Positions 26,701 through 34,667 are shown, counted from the first letter of the stretch. The stretch is DNA of 64,000 bases from Phycisphaerae bacterium (GCA_022072445.1 JAJVHV010000003.1:289466-353465); one strand, 5' to 3'. Numbers and translations: made by a program. The notes: generated by a model not told the origin, from the sequence alone.

Positions 26701-27142
26701 ACACGTCCAGAAAAATCTCCAGCCGGGCGCAGATCGAATGCCGCCCCGAGTCGCAAAACTGATTGATCGGCGTGCCGGCGACGTGCTCCATCACGAAGTA
26801 GGGCCGGCCGGTCTCGGTCGCGCCGGCGTCGTAGACAGCCGCCACGTTGGGATGGCTCATCAGCGCCAGCGTCTGGCGCTCGACGTCAAAGCGGGCCACA
26901 ACCTCGCGCGTGTCCATCCCCAGCTTGATCAGCTTCAGCGCCACGCGCCGCCGAACCGGCTCGCGCTGCTCGGCCAGATACACCACCCCCATCCCGCCCT
27001 GGCCGAGCACGTCCAGGATGCGATACCGCCCGATCTGCTGCGGACGATCGTCCGCGTCCCACGACCCCGGCGGCCCGCCCGACGCCCGCGTGGGCGGCGC
27101 GTGGTCGTGTCCGGACGGAGTTGTCGCGTCGAGGTCGCTCAT
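23798..27142 (-). CDS. transmembrane Ser/Thr protein kinase with C-terminal TPRs
   Basis: This 1114-residue protein has a Hanks-type kinase domain at about residues 40-375: glycine loop GQGGMGVVYLAE, K70 (ALKLI), catalytic HRDLKPSN (D163), metal-binding DFG (184-186) and activation end GTPEYMSPEQ. A Pro/Ser-rich insert of about 60 residues (265-320) lies late in the kinase lobe. A single membrane helix follows at about 392-415, then a coiled region and about twelve 42-residue kinesin-light-chain-type TPRs. The kinase faces the cytoplasm and the TPRs would lie outside the inner membrane, sensing or binding partners. Such kinase-TPR fusions are abundant in planctomycetes. It converges on the cytochrome gene. 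The ATG at 27142 lacks a clear Shine-Dalgarno site. Confidence 0.92.
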   Translation of the reverse strand: MSDLDATTPSGHDHAPPTRASGGPPGSWDADDRPQQIGRYRILDVLGQGGMGVVYLAEQREPVRRRVALKLIKLGMDTREVVARFDVERQTLALMSHPNVAAVYDAGATETGRPYFVMEHVAGTPINQFCDSGRHSICARLEIFLDVCGAIQHAHQRGIIHRDLKPSNLLVTLINDHPTPKVIDFGVAKATADPHRGQTLYTAVGRMIGTPEYMSPEQAEASLDIDTRTDVYSLGVVLYELLCGELPVDGMALRSAGVAGVSQVIRATLPPRPSTRLTEPKGSRPARPASVSSEELTLPGSSSQSPPRSPHRPRRSVAEISAARGTEPDRLRSVLRGDLDWIVMKAIEKERVRRYDSVAALADDLRRYLEGRPVAARPPTLAYQFSRFARRHRVLLGAAAGVLTALLLGLTASLYGMVQASRARGDAETALRAEAAQRFRAERAQETARENQLRAEEQTRIAEKSQRAAEVSGRRAAAINEFLLDMLGSADVKAAGRNATVSQVLQSAAGKVGRGLSSEPEVEAGVRTVVGRIFTSMGMLDEAEPHLTRARELLEAHEPHGDQIAQVRGAAASIARARNELPRAETGLREAIAAATRDLGPESSRTRGLQADLALTLSEQKKYDEAEAIYRELLTLARRLDGDGDNHTLLVINSLAVLLHYQKRYDEAEPLYREAVEVGERVHGASDPDTLVARMNLASMQMSRNRYREAEPVVRGLVAEIGRVFGEQHPNYATALRIAADCSRNLGNFREALPMWRQAYAATHALQGDQRDGEIMSLRGLAQALSRLGQHAEAIETQRRVLSMSSERYGPDHQDTISARTNLANYLKSSGKSGEAVELLRQSLDDARRVLGGDHPETIIATNSLATALHSLDRLAEAEVLYRDALEAGKRAVGANQPDTLITMHNLMCVLRDQGHRDEALNLGRDVIRRFERVMGPEHASTSTAYSSVGQLLTDMGQLDEAQALFESALRIRRKTLGERSPETTGPMIELADVHIRQGNSEQAEPLLREALAIRRGTLGDSDRRTAFAASALGRCLIELGMLDEAEILLRQAEHTMSGDPDTSLRERQRVLERLLAIAERQGRAALAESRRAQLAALIASTQPATSQAQPNAP

Positions 27143-27257
27143 GTGAAATTTGATCTGCGGCCGAGCAGATGAGACGCTCGATCATAAGGCCGAGCGGGAC
27201 CAGGCTCAAAGCAAGATCGCACCCCGGCGCCCCGTCCGCCCCAGCGCCCGCCTGCGG

Positions 27258-27734
27258 TCATTCGGACAAGTTGATCCGCAAGAACGGCTCCGAAGCCCCA
27301 CCTGAGAGGATGTGCTCGGCAATCTCCTGCAGCGCCCGCCGCTGGCCCGGCCACAGAAACTCGCGCAGGGCGTCACTCGTGCCGCGCCAACGAACCTCCG
27401 TGTGCTCGGCGCACAGCCGCACTTCCGCCCCGTCCGGCACTTCCGCCGCAAAGCACACCGCCAGCATGACGCGGTCGGTCGCCGCGACGTAATACGCGTC
27501 GACCGAATCGAGCTGCCAGAATCGCAGCGGCGTCAGGCCGGTTTCTTCGCGCAGCTCGCGCAAGCCCGCCTGCCAGGCCTTCTCTCCCGACTCGATCTTG
27601 CCCTGCACACCCTGCCACGTTCCTCCCAGGCGCGACGAAGGACGCCGTCGCAGCAGCAGCCACTCGACGCCCGCGGCGCCCCGCCGGAACGGGAAAACCT
27701 GAATGATCTGCGCCGAAATCTCGGGCATACGCAC
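27258..27734 (-). CDS. Nudix hydrolase
   Basis: This 158-residue protein has a complete Nudix box, GX5EX7REUXEEXGU, starting at G45 (GKIESGE, then RELREETGL). The enzyme would cleave a nucleoside diphosphate linked to another group. The strand with SVDAYYVAATDRV and the later EHTEVRW resemble the dihydroneopterin triphosphate/NudB-like or ADP-ribose groups, but the substrate is not certain. A GTG at 27734 with GGAG seven bases upstream is preferred over the ATG at 27728. Upstream lies the repeat-filled divergent region shared with aroDE. Downstream, 115 bases separate it from the kinase start. Confidence 0.88.
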   Translation of the reverse strand: MRMPEISAQIIQVFPFRRGAAGVEWLLLRRRPSSRLGGTWQGVQGKIESGEKAWQAGLRELREETGLTPLRFWQLDSVDAYYVAATDRVMLAVCFAAEVPDGAEVRLCAEHTEVRWRGTSDALREFLWPGQRRALQEIAEHILSGGASEPFLRINLSE

Positions 27735-27758
27735 ATGCTACTCCGGCGGCGGGCGACG

Positions 27759-27782
27759 GTGGAGCGGGCATCTTGCCCGCTG
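27759..27782. repeat. partial family A palindromic element
   Basis: GGTGGAGCGGGCATCTTGCCCGC matches the left half of the family A element (hairpin GCGGGCA/TGCCCGC). The right half is missing. It abuts the long inverted repeat that follows. Confidence 0.6.
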
Positions 27783-27786
27783 CCCC

Positions 27787-27922
27787 CGCTCCCAGCCGAG
27801 CCCCGACCGTGAGGGAGGGGTTCGACGTCGAGTTGCTATCGAACTTGGTGCTGAACTTCGCCGAGTTCGTTGGCGACCGCTGTTCGAACCCCTCCCGCAC
27901 GGTCGGGGCTCGGCTGGGAGCG
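27787..27922. repeat. long inverted repeat, two opposed family D-related units
   Basis: Arms 27787-27825 and 27884-27922 are 39 bases each and pair at 38 positions, with a single mismatch at 27812/27897. The 58-base centre has no symmetry. Each arm contains CGCTCCCAGCCGAGCCCC then GACCGTGNGGGAGGGGTTCG. It lies between the divergent starts of the Nudix gene and aroDE, so a transcript from either side would form a very stable hairpin. The rest of the 300-base gap holds the partial family A element and no gene. Confidence 0.85.
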
Positions 27923-28034
27923 CCACCGCGGGTGGGGTATCGCGCGCCATCACGGGCGGGCCGTCGCAATTCGCCCGCGCGACGGCGCCCGGACGGGCTG
28001 GGATTCGCACCGCCGCGCCGCCACAATACGCGCC

Positions 28035-29597
28035 ATGACGCCCCGCACGCTGCTCGCCGTGCCGATCACAAGTGCCGCCCGGCCGGTCGCCGCGCAAGCC
28101 GCCGAGGCCGCGGCGGCGCGGGCCGATCTGATCGAGCTGCGCGTCGACCTCATCGGCGATTGGCGCGCCGTCGAGACCTACCTCGCCGGTCCGCGCCCGC
28201 TGCCGGCCATCCTGACCATCCGGCCGCGGCGCGAGGGCGGCGGCTGGGACGCCGACGAAAACGAGCGGATCAGCCTGATGGAACGGCTCGGCCTGCATCT
28301 GCCGGGGTTCATCGACGTGGAGTGGTCGACCTGGAGCGCCTCGGCCAACGTGCGCCAGAAGCTCGGCCTGGTCTGCGAAACCAGCCCGCCGAGCCCGCAC
28401 GACCGTCCGCGCAATCGGCTGATTCTCTCGCAGCACGATTTCGCCGCCACGCCCGCCAACCTGGGCGCCGTCTTTGACACGCTCGCCTCGCAGCCGTATG
28501 CGATCGTCAAAGTGGCCTGCGCTGGCCACGACGCGAGCGACGCGCTGCACATGCTCGCCGAACTCGCCCGTATCGCCGGCCGTCGGCCGGCGATCGGCCT
28601 GACCATGGGCGAGGCCGGCGCCGCGACGCGCGTCCTGGCGGCGAAGTTCGGCGCTTGTCTGACTTACGCCCCGCTCGAACCGGCCGACGCCTCGGCCCCC
28701 GGCCAGCTCACGCTTGCCCAGCTTCGCGCCAGGCGCTTCCACGATGTCGGCCCGCGGACACGCGTGTACGGTGTCGTCGGCTGGCCCGTCGCCCATTCGC
28801 GCAGCCCCGCCCTGCACAACGCCGCCATGAGCGCGGCGGGCATCGACGGTGTTTACGTGCCGTTTCCCGTCTCGCCGGGCTTCGAGGCGTTTGACCGCTT
28901 CATGGTCCGCGCCGCGGCGCAGGAGCTGGATGTCGCCGGCCTGAGCATCACCATCCCGCACAAGGAAAACGCGCTCCGCTGGCTGCGCGCCAACGGCGGC
29001 GCCGTCGATCCGCTCGCGGCGCGGATCGGCGCGGTCAACACGCTCTCGCGCGGTGCCGACGGCCGCTGGGACGGCTCGAACACCGACTCACCGGCGGTCA
29101 TCGCGGCACTCCGGACCTGCGCGACGTGCGCAGGCGACGGGTTGCATGAGCAGCGCGTCCTGATTCTCGGCGCCGGCGGTGCGGGTCGCGCCGCGCTCGC
29201 CGCACTCACCGAGCGCGGCTGCCCGGTGACCATCTGCAATCGCGATCCGGCCCGCGCCGCGCAGCTGGCCGCCGAGTTCGACGCGGCGACCTTGCCCTGG
29301 GAGGCTCGCGGCGCGGCGCCCTTCGACATCCTGATCAACTGCACCAGCGTCGGACTGTGGCCCGACGTGGACGTCTCGCCGTTCCCGCCGAGCGCTCTGA
29401 CCTCCGGCCAGGTGGTCTTCGACACGATCTACAATCCGCCGCGGACGCGCCTGATTCGCGACGCGGCCGCCGCCGGTTGTCACGTTGTGCCCGGTGTCGA
29501 GATGTTCATCGCGCAGGCCATGCGGCAGTTCGAGCGCTGGCACGGCCGACCCGCCGACCGCGAAGTGTGCCGTCGCAGTTTGAAGAGCGCGGAGTGA
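28035..29597 (+). CDS. aroDE: bifunctional 3-dehydroquinate dehydratase / shikimate dehydrogenase
   Basis: This is a fusion of two consecutive shikimate-pathway enzymes. Residues 1-225 are a type I dehydroquinase: DLIELRVDLI, the general base H134 (SQHDF) and the Schiff-base K159 (IVKVAC). Residues 243-510 are shikimate dehydrogenase: VVGWPVAHSRSPALHN, catalytic K310 (ITIPHK) and D351 (SNTD), the NADP loop GAGGAGRAA and C-terminal GVEMFIAQA. The product of the first step can pass directly to the second. The ATG at 28035 begins the conserved dehydroquinase strand; upstream in-frame sequence is repeat-derived. Fusions of this order occur in plants, chlamydiae and planctomycetes. Confidence 0.95.
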   Translation: MTPRTLLAVPITSAARPVAAQAAEAAAARADLIELRVDLIGDWRAVETYLAGPRPLPAILTIRPRREGGGWDADENERISLMERLGLHLPGFIDVEWSTWSASANVRQKLGLVCETSPPSPHDRPRNRLILSQHDFAATPANLGAVFDTLASQPYAIVKVACAGHDASDALHMLAELARIAGRRPAIGLTMGEAGAATRVLAAKFGACLTYAPLEPADASAPGQLTLAQLRARRFHDVGPRTRVYGVVGWPVAHSRSPALHNAAMSAAGIDGVYVPFPVSPGFEAFDRFMVRAAAQELDVAGLSITIPHKENALRWLRANGGAVDPLAARIGAVNTLSRGADGRWDGSNTDSPAVIAALRTCATCAGDGLHEQRVLILGAGGAGRAALAALTERGCPVTICNRDPARAAQLAAEFDAATLPWEARGAAPFDILINCTSVGLWPDVDVSPFPPSALTSGQVVFDTIYNPPRTRLIRDAAAAGCHVVPGVEMFIAQAMRQFERWHGRPADREVCRRSLKSAE

Positions 29598-29687
29598 CAC
29601 GCGCGGCCGCGCCGCGGCGAAGGTTCCCGGCTATCCTGCCGCGCCAGGGCCGCCGCCCAACTTTATGCCAGCCGCCGGAGAATCGTC

Positions 29688-30191
29688 ATGGTGAACCTCG
29701 AGTCGTTTCGCACACTGCTGAGATACAACGACTGGGCCGACGCGGCCCTCCTTGCCGCCGCCACGCCGCTCTCCGACGCGCAGCTCGACCAGCCCTTCGA
29801 CATGGGCGTCGGATCGCTGCGCCGCACGCTGCTGCATATCTTCAATGGCGAGCACGTCTGGTTGAAACGCTGGCAGAGCCGGGCCGAGACGCCCTGGCCG
29901 GACGAGGCCGAGCGCGTCGCGCCCGCGACCATCGGCGAGCGCCTGCAACGGACGTGGCGCGAGCGCGACGCATTCCTGGCGACGCTGCGCGATCCCGACC
30001 TCGCCCGTGTCGTCACCTATCGTGATTCGAAGGGCAGCTACTTCCGCGCGGCGCTCTCCGACATGATGGCGCAGATGTTCGTCCACTCGGCCCACCATCG
30101 CGCCCAGGCCGCCAACATGATCCGCCGCACCGGCGGGGCCGCGCTCGACGTGGACTACATGTACTGGATTCGCCAGCCCGTGCAGACTTGA
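29688..30191 (+). CDS. DinB-family protein
   Basis: This 167-residue protein has the DinB four-helix bundle pattern. The three metal-binding histidines of the family are visible: H50 in the second helix (TLLHIFNGEHVWL), and H133 and H137 in the last (HSAHHRAQ). Members of this group can be thiol transferases using mycothiol or bacillithiol, or be of unknown function. Nothing nearby fixes the substrate. It begins 90 bases after aroDE in the same direction, and converges on the membrane-protein gene at 30226. Confidence 0.8.
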   Translation: MVNLESFRTLLRYNDWADAALLAAATPLSDAQLDQPFDMGVGSLRRTLLHIFNGEHVWLKRWQSRAETPWPDEAERVAPATIGERLQRTWRERDAFLATLRDPDLARVVTYRDSKGSYFRAALSDMMAQMFVHSAHHRAQAANMIRRTGGAALDVDYMYWIRQPVQT

Positions 30192-30225
30192 TTCGCACGG
30201 CCCCCGTCGCTCCGTCGCTTGCCGT

Positions 30226-30999
30226 TCATCCACCCACGAGCACAAAGCATAGCGACAGCAGCCCGACGAAATTCATCACCATCGCGAAATACATGATGCC
30301 GGTCGTGCTCTGCGTGTTCCGCACGCCCACCGCCTGCCAGCCAAAAAACGCGAAGACCAGTGACGCCACCACGCCGATCATGACGTACATCAGCACGATC
30401 GCGATGGTGAAGGCTCCGGCGTAACCGTCGGCCCAGCGCGTCCAGAATCGCAGCACGACGCCGGCCGATGCCGCGGCCTGGGCGATCGCGAACAGCCCGT
30501 ACCCCGCCACGACGCGCCGCAGCGGATCGATCGGCATCGCCTTGGCGGTCAGATACGCGTGCCCCAGCGCCGCGGCCATGGTCGCGAATCCGACCACCAG
30601 CGCCGCCGACAGCAGCGCCGCGCCCGCCACCACGTCGGTAGGCGCCATCAGGCGGTTCTCGGCCGCCAGTGCCCACGCTCCGCACAGTGCTCCGCCCAGC
30701 GCGGGCAGCGCCGCGGCCCGCCACGCGACGCCTCCCGTCGGCGCGCCGCCGGTGCGCAGCAGCAGCGCCAGCCAGGTCGCGCCCGCCAGCAGCGCCAGCC
30801 CAGACCCGCCGATGGCCCACGACCGCAGCCCCGCGCCGCCGGTGGGCTGGTAGAGCGCGAACAGCAGCATGCAGGCACACGCCGCCATCACCAGGATGAT
30901 CGCGAATCGCCAGAAAGCCCACGCGACCTTCGGCGGAGGCATGACGATCGCGGCGAGAATCAGCGCCGCGGTCCAGAGGCTCAGCACGGTCGGAATCAC
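30226..30999 (-). CDS. multi-pass membrane protein coupled to leucyl aminopeptidase
   Basis: This 257-residue protein has about eight hydrophobic helices and short loops, and ends SLCFVLVGG. No motif is recognised. A GTG at 30999 overlaps the aminopeptidase stop in GTGA, so it is probably translated by re-initiation. Reading further upstream in this frame (to 31854) only crosses the aminopeptidase gene. Because it is coupled to a cytosolic peptidase, a peptide or envelope role is possible, but this is speculation. Confidence 0.65.
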   Translation of the reverse strand: MIPTVLSLWTAALILAAIVMPPPKVAWAFWRFAIILVMAACACMLLFALYQPTGGAGLRSWAIGGSGLALLAGATWLALLLRTGGAPTGGVAWRAAALPALGGALCGAWALAAENRLMAPTDVVAGAALLSAALVVGFATMAAALGHAYLTAKAMPIDPLRRVVAGYGLFAIAQAAASAGVVLRFWTRWADGYAGAFTIAIVLMYVMIGVVASLVFAFFGWQAVGVRNTQSTTGIMYFAMVMNFVGLLSLCFVLVGG

Positions 31000-32504
31000 G
31001 ATCCGCGTCGTTTCAGATAATCCACCAGCAGCCGCACGCCGAAGCCCGTCGCGCCCTTGGCGTAAAGTGAATTGCCGTTCTCCTCCGCGGCGGTCGAGGC
31101 AATGTCCAGATGTGCCCAGGGCATGCCGTTGCGGACGAATTCCTTCAGGAACATCCCGCCGACAATCGCGTGCGCCTCGCGCTTGTTGCTGCTGTTGCGA
31201 ATGTCGGAATCGACGCCGCGGATCAATTCTTTGTAGTCGTCCCACAGCGGCAGGCGCCACAGCCGCTCGTGCGTCCGCCGGCCGGATTCGCCCAGCGCGC
31301 CGGCCAGGGCATCGTCGTTGCTCATCAGGCCGGCGGCGGCCCGGCCCAGGGCGATACCCACGCCGCCCGTCAGCGTGGCCAGGTCGATAATCTCCGTCGG
31401 TTTGCAGTGCGTCTGCGCGTACCAGAGCGCGTCGGCCAGCACCATCCGCCCTTCCGCGTCGGTGCTGATGATCTCCACGGTCTTGCCGCTCATCATGCGG
31501 ATGACGTCCCCCGGCCGGTAGGCCCGATCCGAAATCGCGTTCTCCGCCGCCGCGACCAGCCCGATCACGTTGCACTTCAGCCGCAGGTCGGCGACCGCCC
31601 TCAGCACGCCCAGCACGGTCGTCCCGCCGCACTTGTCGAACTTCATCCCCTCCAGCCCTTGCGCCGGCTTGATCGAATAGCCGCCGGTGTCGAAGGTGAT
31701 CGCCTTTCCAACCAGCACCGTGTTGGATTTCGCGCGCGGCGCACCGCGGTATTCCAGGCGGATCAGGCACGGTCCGGGCGTGGCCCCCGCCCCGACCGCC
31801 AGCAACCCGTTCATGCCCAGCCGCTTCAACGGCTCCTCCGTGAGCACGGTGCACTTCAGCCCGCTGCCCCGCGCCAGCCGCCGCGCCTCGGCCGCCAGCG
31901 ATTCCGGATTGACGATGTTGGCCGGGCGGTGCGCAATGGCGCGGGCGTAGTTCGCCGCCGCCGCGATCTGCGTGGCCTCAGCCACGGCGGCGCCGATTCG
32001 CCCCTGATTCGCATCCGACAGACCGGCCAGGCGCACCCGCACGGCCGCCAGAGCGCGCTTGTCGCGCTCGCGCAGCTCGTCGAACCGGAACGCCGACGTG
32101 GCCATCGCCGCGCACCACTCCGCGACGCCGTCCGAGACCTCCAGCAGATCGAGCGCCTCGGCCCACAGACAGACGCGCTCAATACGCTCGCTGGTCAGCC
32201 AGCGCGTCGCCGCCGCGGCCGCCTTGCGCAGCGTCGCGAGCGTGAGCTGCGCCGAGTCGCCCAGGCTCACCGCCAGCAGCCGCCGGTGCGGTCCGCCGCA
32301 GATCGTCGTGGACAGGTGCCCGGCCTCCTCGCCAACCGCTCCGGCTCGGCGCAGCGCCGTCAAGCCTCCGCCGCTGGCCGCATCGACGCGCGAGACAAAG
32401 GGCATGGCCGGCTCGGGCTGTGTCGGCAGCGGGACAAGCAGCAGTTCGTCGGCGGGCCGGCCGCGTGCGGCGGTACTGAACTCGCAAATGGCGCCGTTGG
32501 TCAT
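30996..32504 (-). CDS. pepA: leucyl aminopeptidase (M17 family)
   Basis: This enzyme removes N-terminal residues from peptides using two metal ions. The 502 residues fit the family. The metal and catalytic motifs are VLVGKAITFDTGGYSIKP (Lys and Asp ligands), FDKCGG, and the signature STDAEGRM where most members have NTDAEGR(L/M). Asn is thus replaced by Ser at its first position. The ATG at 32504 follows GGAGG by nine bases. PepA of enterobacteria also binds DNA, but nothing here shows that. The membrane protein at 30226-30999 follows with a 4-base overlap. Confidence 0.93.
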   Translation of the reverse strand: MTNGAICEFSTAARGRPADELLLVPLPTQPEPAMPFVSRVDAASGGGLTALRRAGAVGEEAGHLSTTICGGPHRRLLAVSLGDSAQLTLATLRKAAAAATRWLTSERIERVCLWAEALDLLEVSDGVAEWCAAMATSAFRFDELRERDKRALAAVRVRLAGLSDANQGRIGAAVAEATQIAAAANYARAIAHRPANIVNPESLAAEARRLARGSGLKCTVLTEEPLKRLGMNGLLAVGAGATPGPCLIRLEYRGAPRAKSNTVLVGKAITFDTGGYSIKPAQGLEGMKFDKCGGTTVLGVLRAVADLRLKCNVIGLVAAAENAISDRAYRPGDVIRMMSGKTVEIISTDAEGRMVLADALWYAQTHCKPTEIIDLATLTGGVGIALGRAAAGLMSNDDALAGALGESGRRTHERLWRLPLWDDYKELIRGVDSDIRNSSNKREAHAIVGGMFLKEFVRNGMPWAHLDIASTAAEENGNSLYAKGATGFGVRLLVDYLKRRGS

Positions 32505-32642
32505 CGGGCACAACCTCCTCGTGGCTGCGCGCCGCTTCCCCGCCGCGGCGCGGATTGTTGAGCGTACATCGAATGCCGATCGTGTGAAAGTCGCGGTGTG
32601 GCCTGCTCGCGCCCCGGTGGCAGGAGGCTCGCTTCATGGTTT

Positions 32643-32670
32643 CATGCTCTCGCCGTCAGGCGTGAGCACG
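32643..32670. repeat. palindromic element, family B copy
   Basis: CATGCTCTCGCC, the centre GTCA, then GGCGTGAGCACG forms an imperfect inverted repeat. It lies in the 351-base gap between pepA and the VOC gene (divergent starts). Apart from this repeat I see no gene or clear promoter in that gap. Confidence 0.65.
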
Positions 32671-32855
32671 CAGAAGCAGGGTGGTTATCCGCCCGCGCCG
32701 ATGCCTTTCCGTGCGGGCCGCGTGAGCGGGTCGAATCCCGCCGCGGCCGCTCGTCTCCCCCACAGCCGCTCGATTACCATGGCGGCTGAGCCAGGCGCCG
32801 CGCCGCCGATCCGACTGAACGGCCGCCGCGCTTCCAGTCCATGGAAAGGAAGAGC

Positions 32856-33242
32856 ATGCCCGCCCCCGTCGTCCATTTTGAAATCGGCTGCGCTGACATT
32901 GAATCGACCCGCCGTTTCTATTCCAGCCTCTTTGGATGGGAGTACACCCCCGGCGCGCCCAACATGGGAATGATTGGCAACATCGGACCGTTCGCCGCCC
33001 AGCCGACCGCCGGCATCGGGGGACACATTCAGAGCCTCGGCCACCCGCCGCACCAATACGTCACGGTCTACGTTCAAGTCAGCGACATTCCCGCGACGCT
33101 GGCGAAGGTGGAGAAGCTGGGCGGGCGGACACTGATCCCGCAGTGCGAGGTTCCCGGGATGGGTCACTTCGCCTGGCTCACCGATCCGGAAGGAAACGCG
33201 ATCGGCCTCTGGAAGCCTGCCTCGGAGTGCAAGGGACAATGA
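32856..33242 (+). CDS. VOC-family (glyoxalase-like) protein
   Basis: This 128-residue protein has one glyoxalase/dioxygenase module pair. The N-terminal half begins VVHFEIGCADIESTRRFYSSLFGW, and the second half ends MGHFAWLTDPEGNAIGLWKP. His and Glu positions typical of metal binding are partly present (VHFEIG, GHFAWL), so it may be a metalloenzyme or a binding protein. The ATG at 32856 is preceded by AAGGA at seven bases. No neighbour suggests a substrate. Family B repeats follow directly after the stop. Confidence 0.82.
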   Translation: MPAPVVHFEIGCADIESTRRFYSSLFGWEYTPGAPNMGMIGNIGPFAAQPTAGIGGHIQSLGHPPHQYVTVYVQVSDIPATLAKVEKLGGRTLIPQCEVPGMGHFAWLTDPEGNAIGLWKPASECKGQ

Positions 33243-33243
33243 A

Positions 33244-33278
33244 GGTGGCATGCTCTCGCCGTCAGGCGTGAGCATGCC
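33244..33278. repeat. palindromic element, family B, best copy
   Basis: GGTGGCATGCTC-TCGCC, centre GTCA, GGCG-TGAGCATGCC is the most symmetrical copy in the window. It begins one base after the VOC stop and may serve as its transcript-end hairpin. Confidence 0.75.
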
Positions 33279-33280
33279 GT

Positions 33281-33468
33281 GAGGCGCGTGGCATGTTCTC
33301 GCCACAGGCGTGAGCATGCTGCACGTCCCGCGCGGCGATCGACGTCACAGCACGCGCGAGACGCGCTCGCCGCCAGAACTGGGGTGGCATGCTCTCGCCG
33401 TGAGGTGTGAGCATGCTGCCCCCTCGCGCCGATCGACGTCACAGCACGCGCGAGACGCGCTCGCCGCC
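33281..33468. repeat. 94-bp tandem duplication including the 3' end of pdhA and a family B element
   Basis: Two units lie 94 bases apart. Each has a family B palindrome (33288-33320 and 33384-33418) followed by an identical 39-base block (33336-33374 and 33430-33468). The right block contains the last codons and stop of pdhA, so the left block is a detached copy of that gene end. The palindromes have diverged while the 39-base blocks are identical. Confidence 0.8.
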
Positions 33469-34566
33469 TGGGGCCGACGCCGCAGCAGCGGCGCCATTCT
33501 CGAGATACGCGCGCAGTTCGGCCATCTGCCGCTGCAAGTCCGCCGTCATCTCGGCGAACATGTACTTGAACATGCCATAGCGGTCGAGTTCGTACGCCTC
33601 GGCACGCTGGACAGCGGCGCGCAGCTCTTCCTGAATCTGCGTTTCGATCTCGACCTGCGTCTTGTCAGTCAGCAGCTTCTTGCGCACCAGGTAGGTGCGG
33701 AAGCGAATGAGCGGGTCCTTCGGCTCCCAGCATTTCACCTCGTCGTCGGTGCGGTATTTCTTGGGGTCGTCGGCCGTCGTGTGCATGCTCAGCCGGTAGG
33801 TCACCGCCTCGATCAGCGTCGGCCCCCCGCCGGTGCGCGCCCGTTCCGCGGCCTCCGAGCAGGCCGAGATCATCGCCAGAATGTCGTTTCCGTCGACCTG
33901 CAGACCGTCCATGCCATAGGCCAGCGCCTTCTGCGCGATCGTCTGCGCCGCGGTCTGATTGTGTCGCGGAATACTGATCGCCCAGTGATTGTTCTGTACC
34001 ACCATGATCAGCGGGACTTTGTACACCGCCGCGAAATTCAGCGCCTCGTGAAAGTCCCCCTCGGACGTGCCGCCGTCACCCACAAACCCGACGCACACCG
34101 TGCCGTCCTGCCGCAGCTTGGCGCCCCACGCAATGCCCATCGCGTGCAGGCACTGCGTCGCAACCGGGACGCACAGCGGCAGGTCGTTCACCCCCGCCGG
34201 AACCGTCGCCCCCTCCTCGTGCCCACCCCACCACAGGATGATCTTCTCCATCGGCCAGCCGCGCCAGAACATGGCGGCGGTTTCGCGGAACGATGGCACC
34301 AGCCAGTCGTCCTTTTTCAGGACGTAGGCCGCACCGAGCGACGCCGCTTCCTGACCCTTCGTGGGCCCATAAGTGCCGATCCGCCCCTGGCGCTGAAGTT
34401 GCAGCAACCGCTCGTCGAACAGCCGGCTCGACAGCATCGTCTTATACAGCTTCTTGAGGTCCGCATCGCCGAGCTTCGGTTCCAGCTTCGCGTCAACCTG
34501 ACCGTCGGCGGAAAGGATCGATAACGATTCGACACGGTTCGGGATGGAGATAGTCTCGCGTGGCAC
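33439..34566 (-). CDS. pdhA: pyruvate dehydrogenase E1 component, alpha subunit
   Basis: This is the thiamine diphosphate-dependent subunit that decarboxylates a 2-oxo acid, most likely pyruvate. The 375 residues match the family. The cofactor motif runs from G163-D-G165 (VGDGGTSEGDFHEALN) to N192-N193, and the phosphorylation-loop region YRLSMHTTADDPKKYR is present. A GTG at 34566 with GAGG eight bases upstream is the start. The beta subunit and E2 are not adjacent, which is unusual; a branched-chain 2-oxo acid dehydrogenase alpha subunit is the main alternative. The C-terminal Ala-rich tail ends in a block duplicated just downstream. Confidence 0.88.
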   Translation of the reverse strand: MPRETISIPNRVESLSILSADGQVDAKLEPKLGDADLKKLYKTMLSSRLFDERLLQLQRQGRIGTYGPTKGQEAASLGAAYVLKKDDWLVPSFRETAAMFWRGWPMEKIILWWGGHEEGATVPAGVNDLPLCVPVATQCLHAMGIAWGAKLRQDGTVCVGFVGDGGTSEGDFHEALNFAAVYKVPLIMVVQNNHWAISIPRHNQTAAQTIAQKALAYGMDGLQVDGNDILAMISACSEAAERARTGGGPTLIEAVTYRLSMHTTADDPKKYRTDDEVKCWEPKDPLIRFRTYLVRKKLLTDKTQVEIETQIQEELRAAVQRAEAYELDRYGMFKYMFAEMTADLQRQMAELRAYLENGAAAAASAPGGERVSRVL

Positions 34567-34667
34567 GAGGTGTCCTCAGCGGGTGCGGCCCTGATCGCCC
34601 GACCGGGGCGTCACTTGCGACTGCCATTGATCTTACCGGTCCGACGCCCGGCCCGCTACCACGCGCA

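Noticed and set aside
27870..28034. Upstream extension of aroDE
   Set aside because: It is encoded by repeat sequence; the dehydroquinase domain begins at 28035.
31000..31854. Upstream extension of the membrane protein at 30226
   Set aside because: It lies opposite the correct frame of pepA and has shadow composition; the GTGA overlap explains the start.
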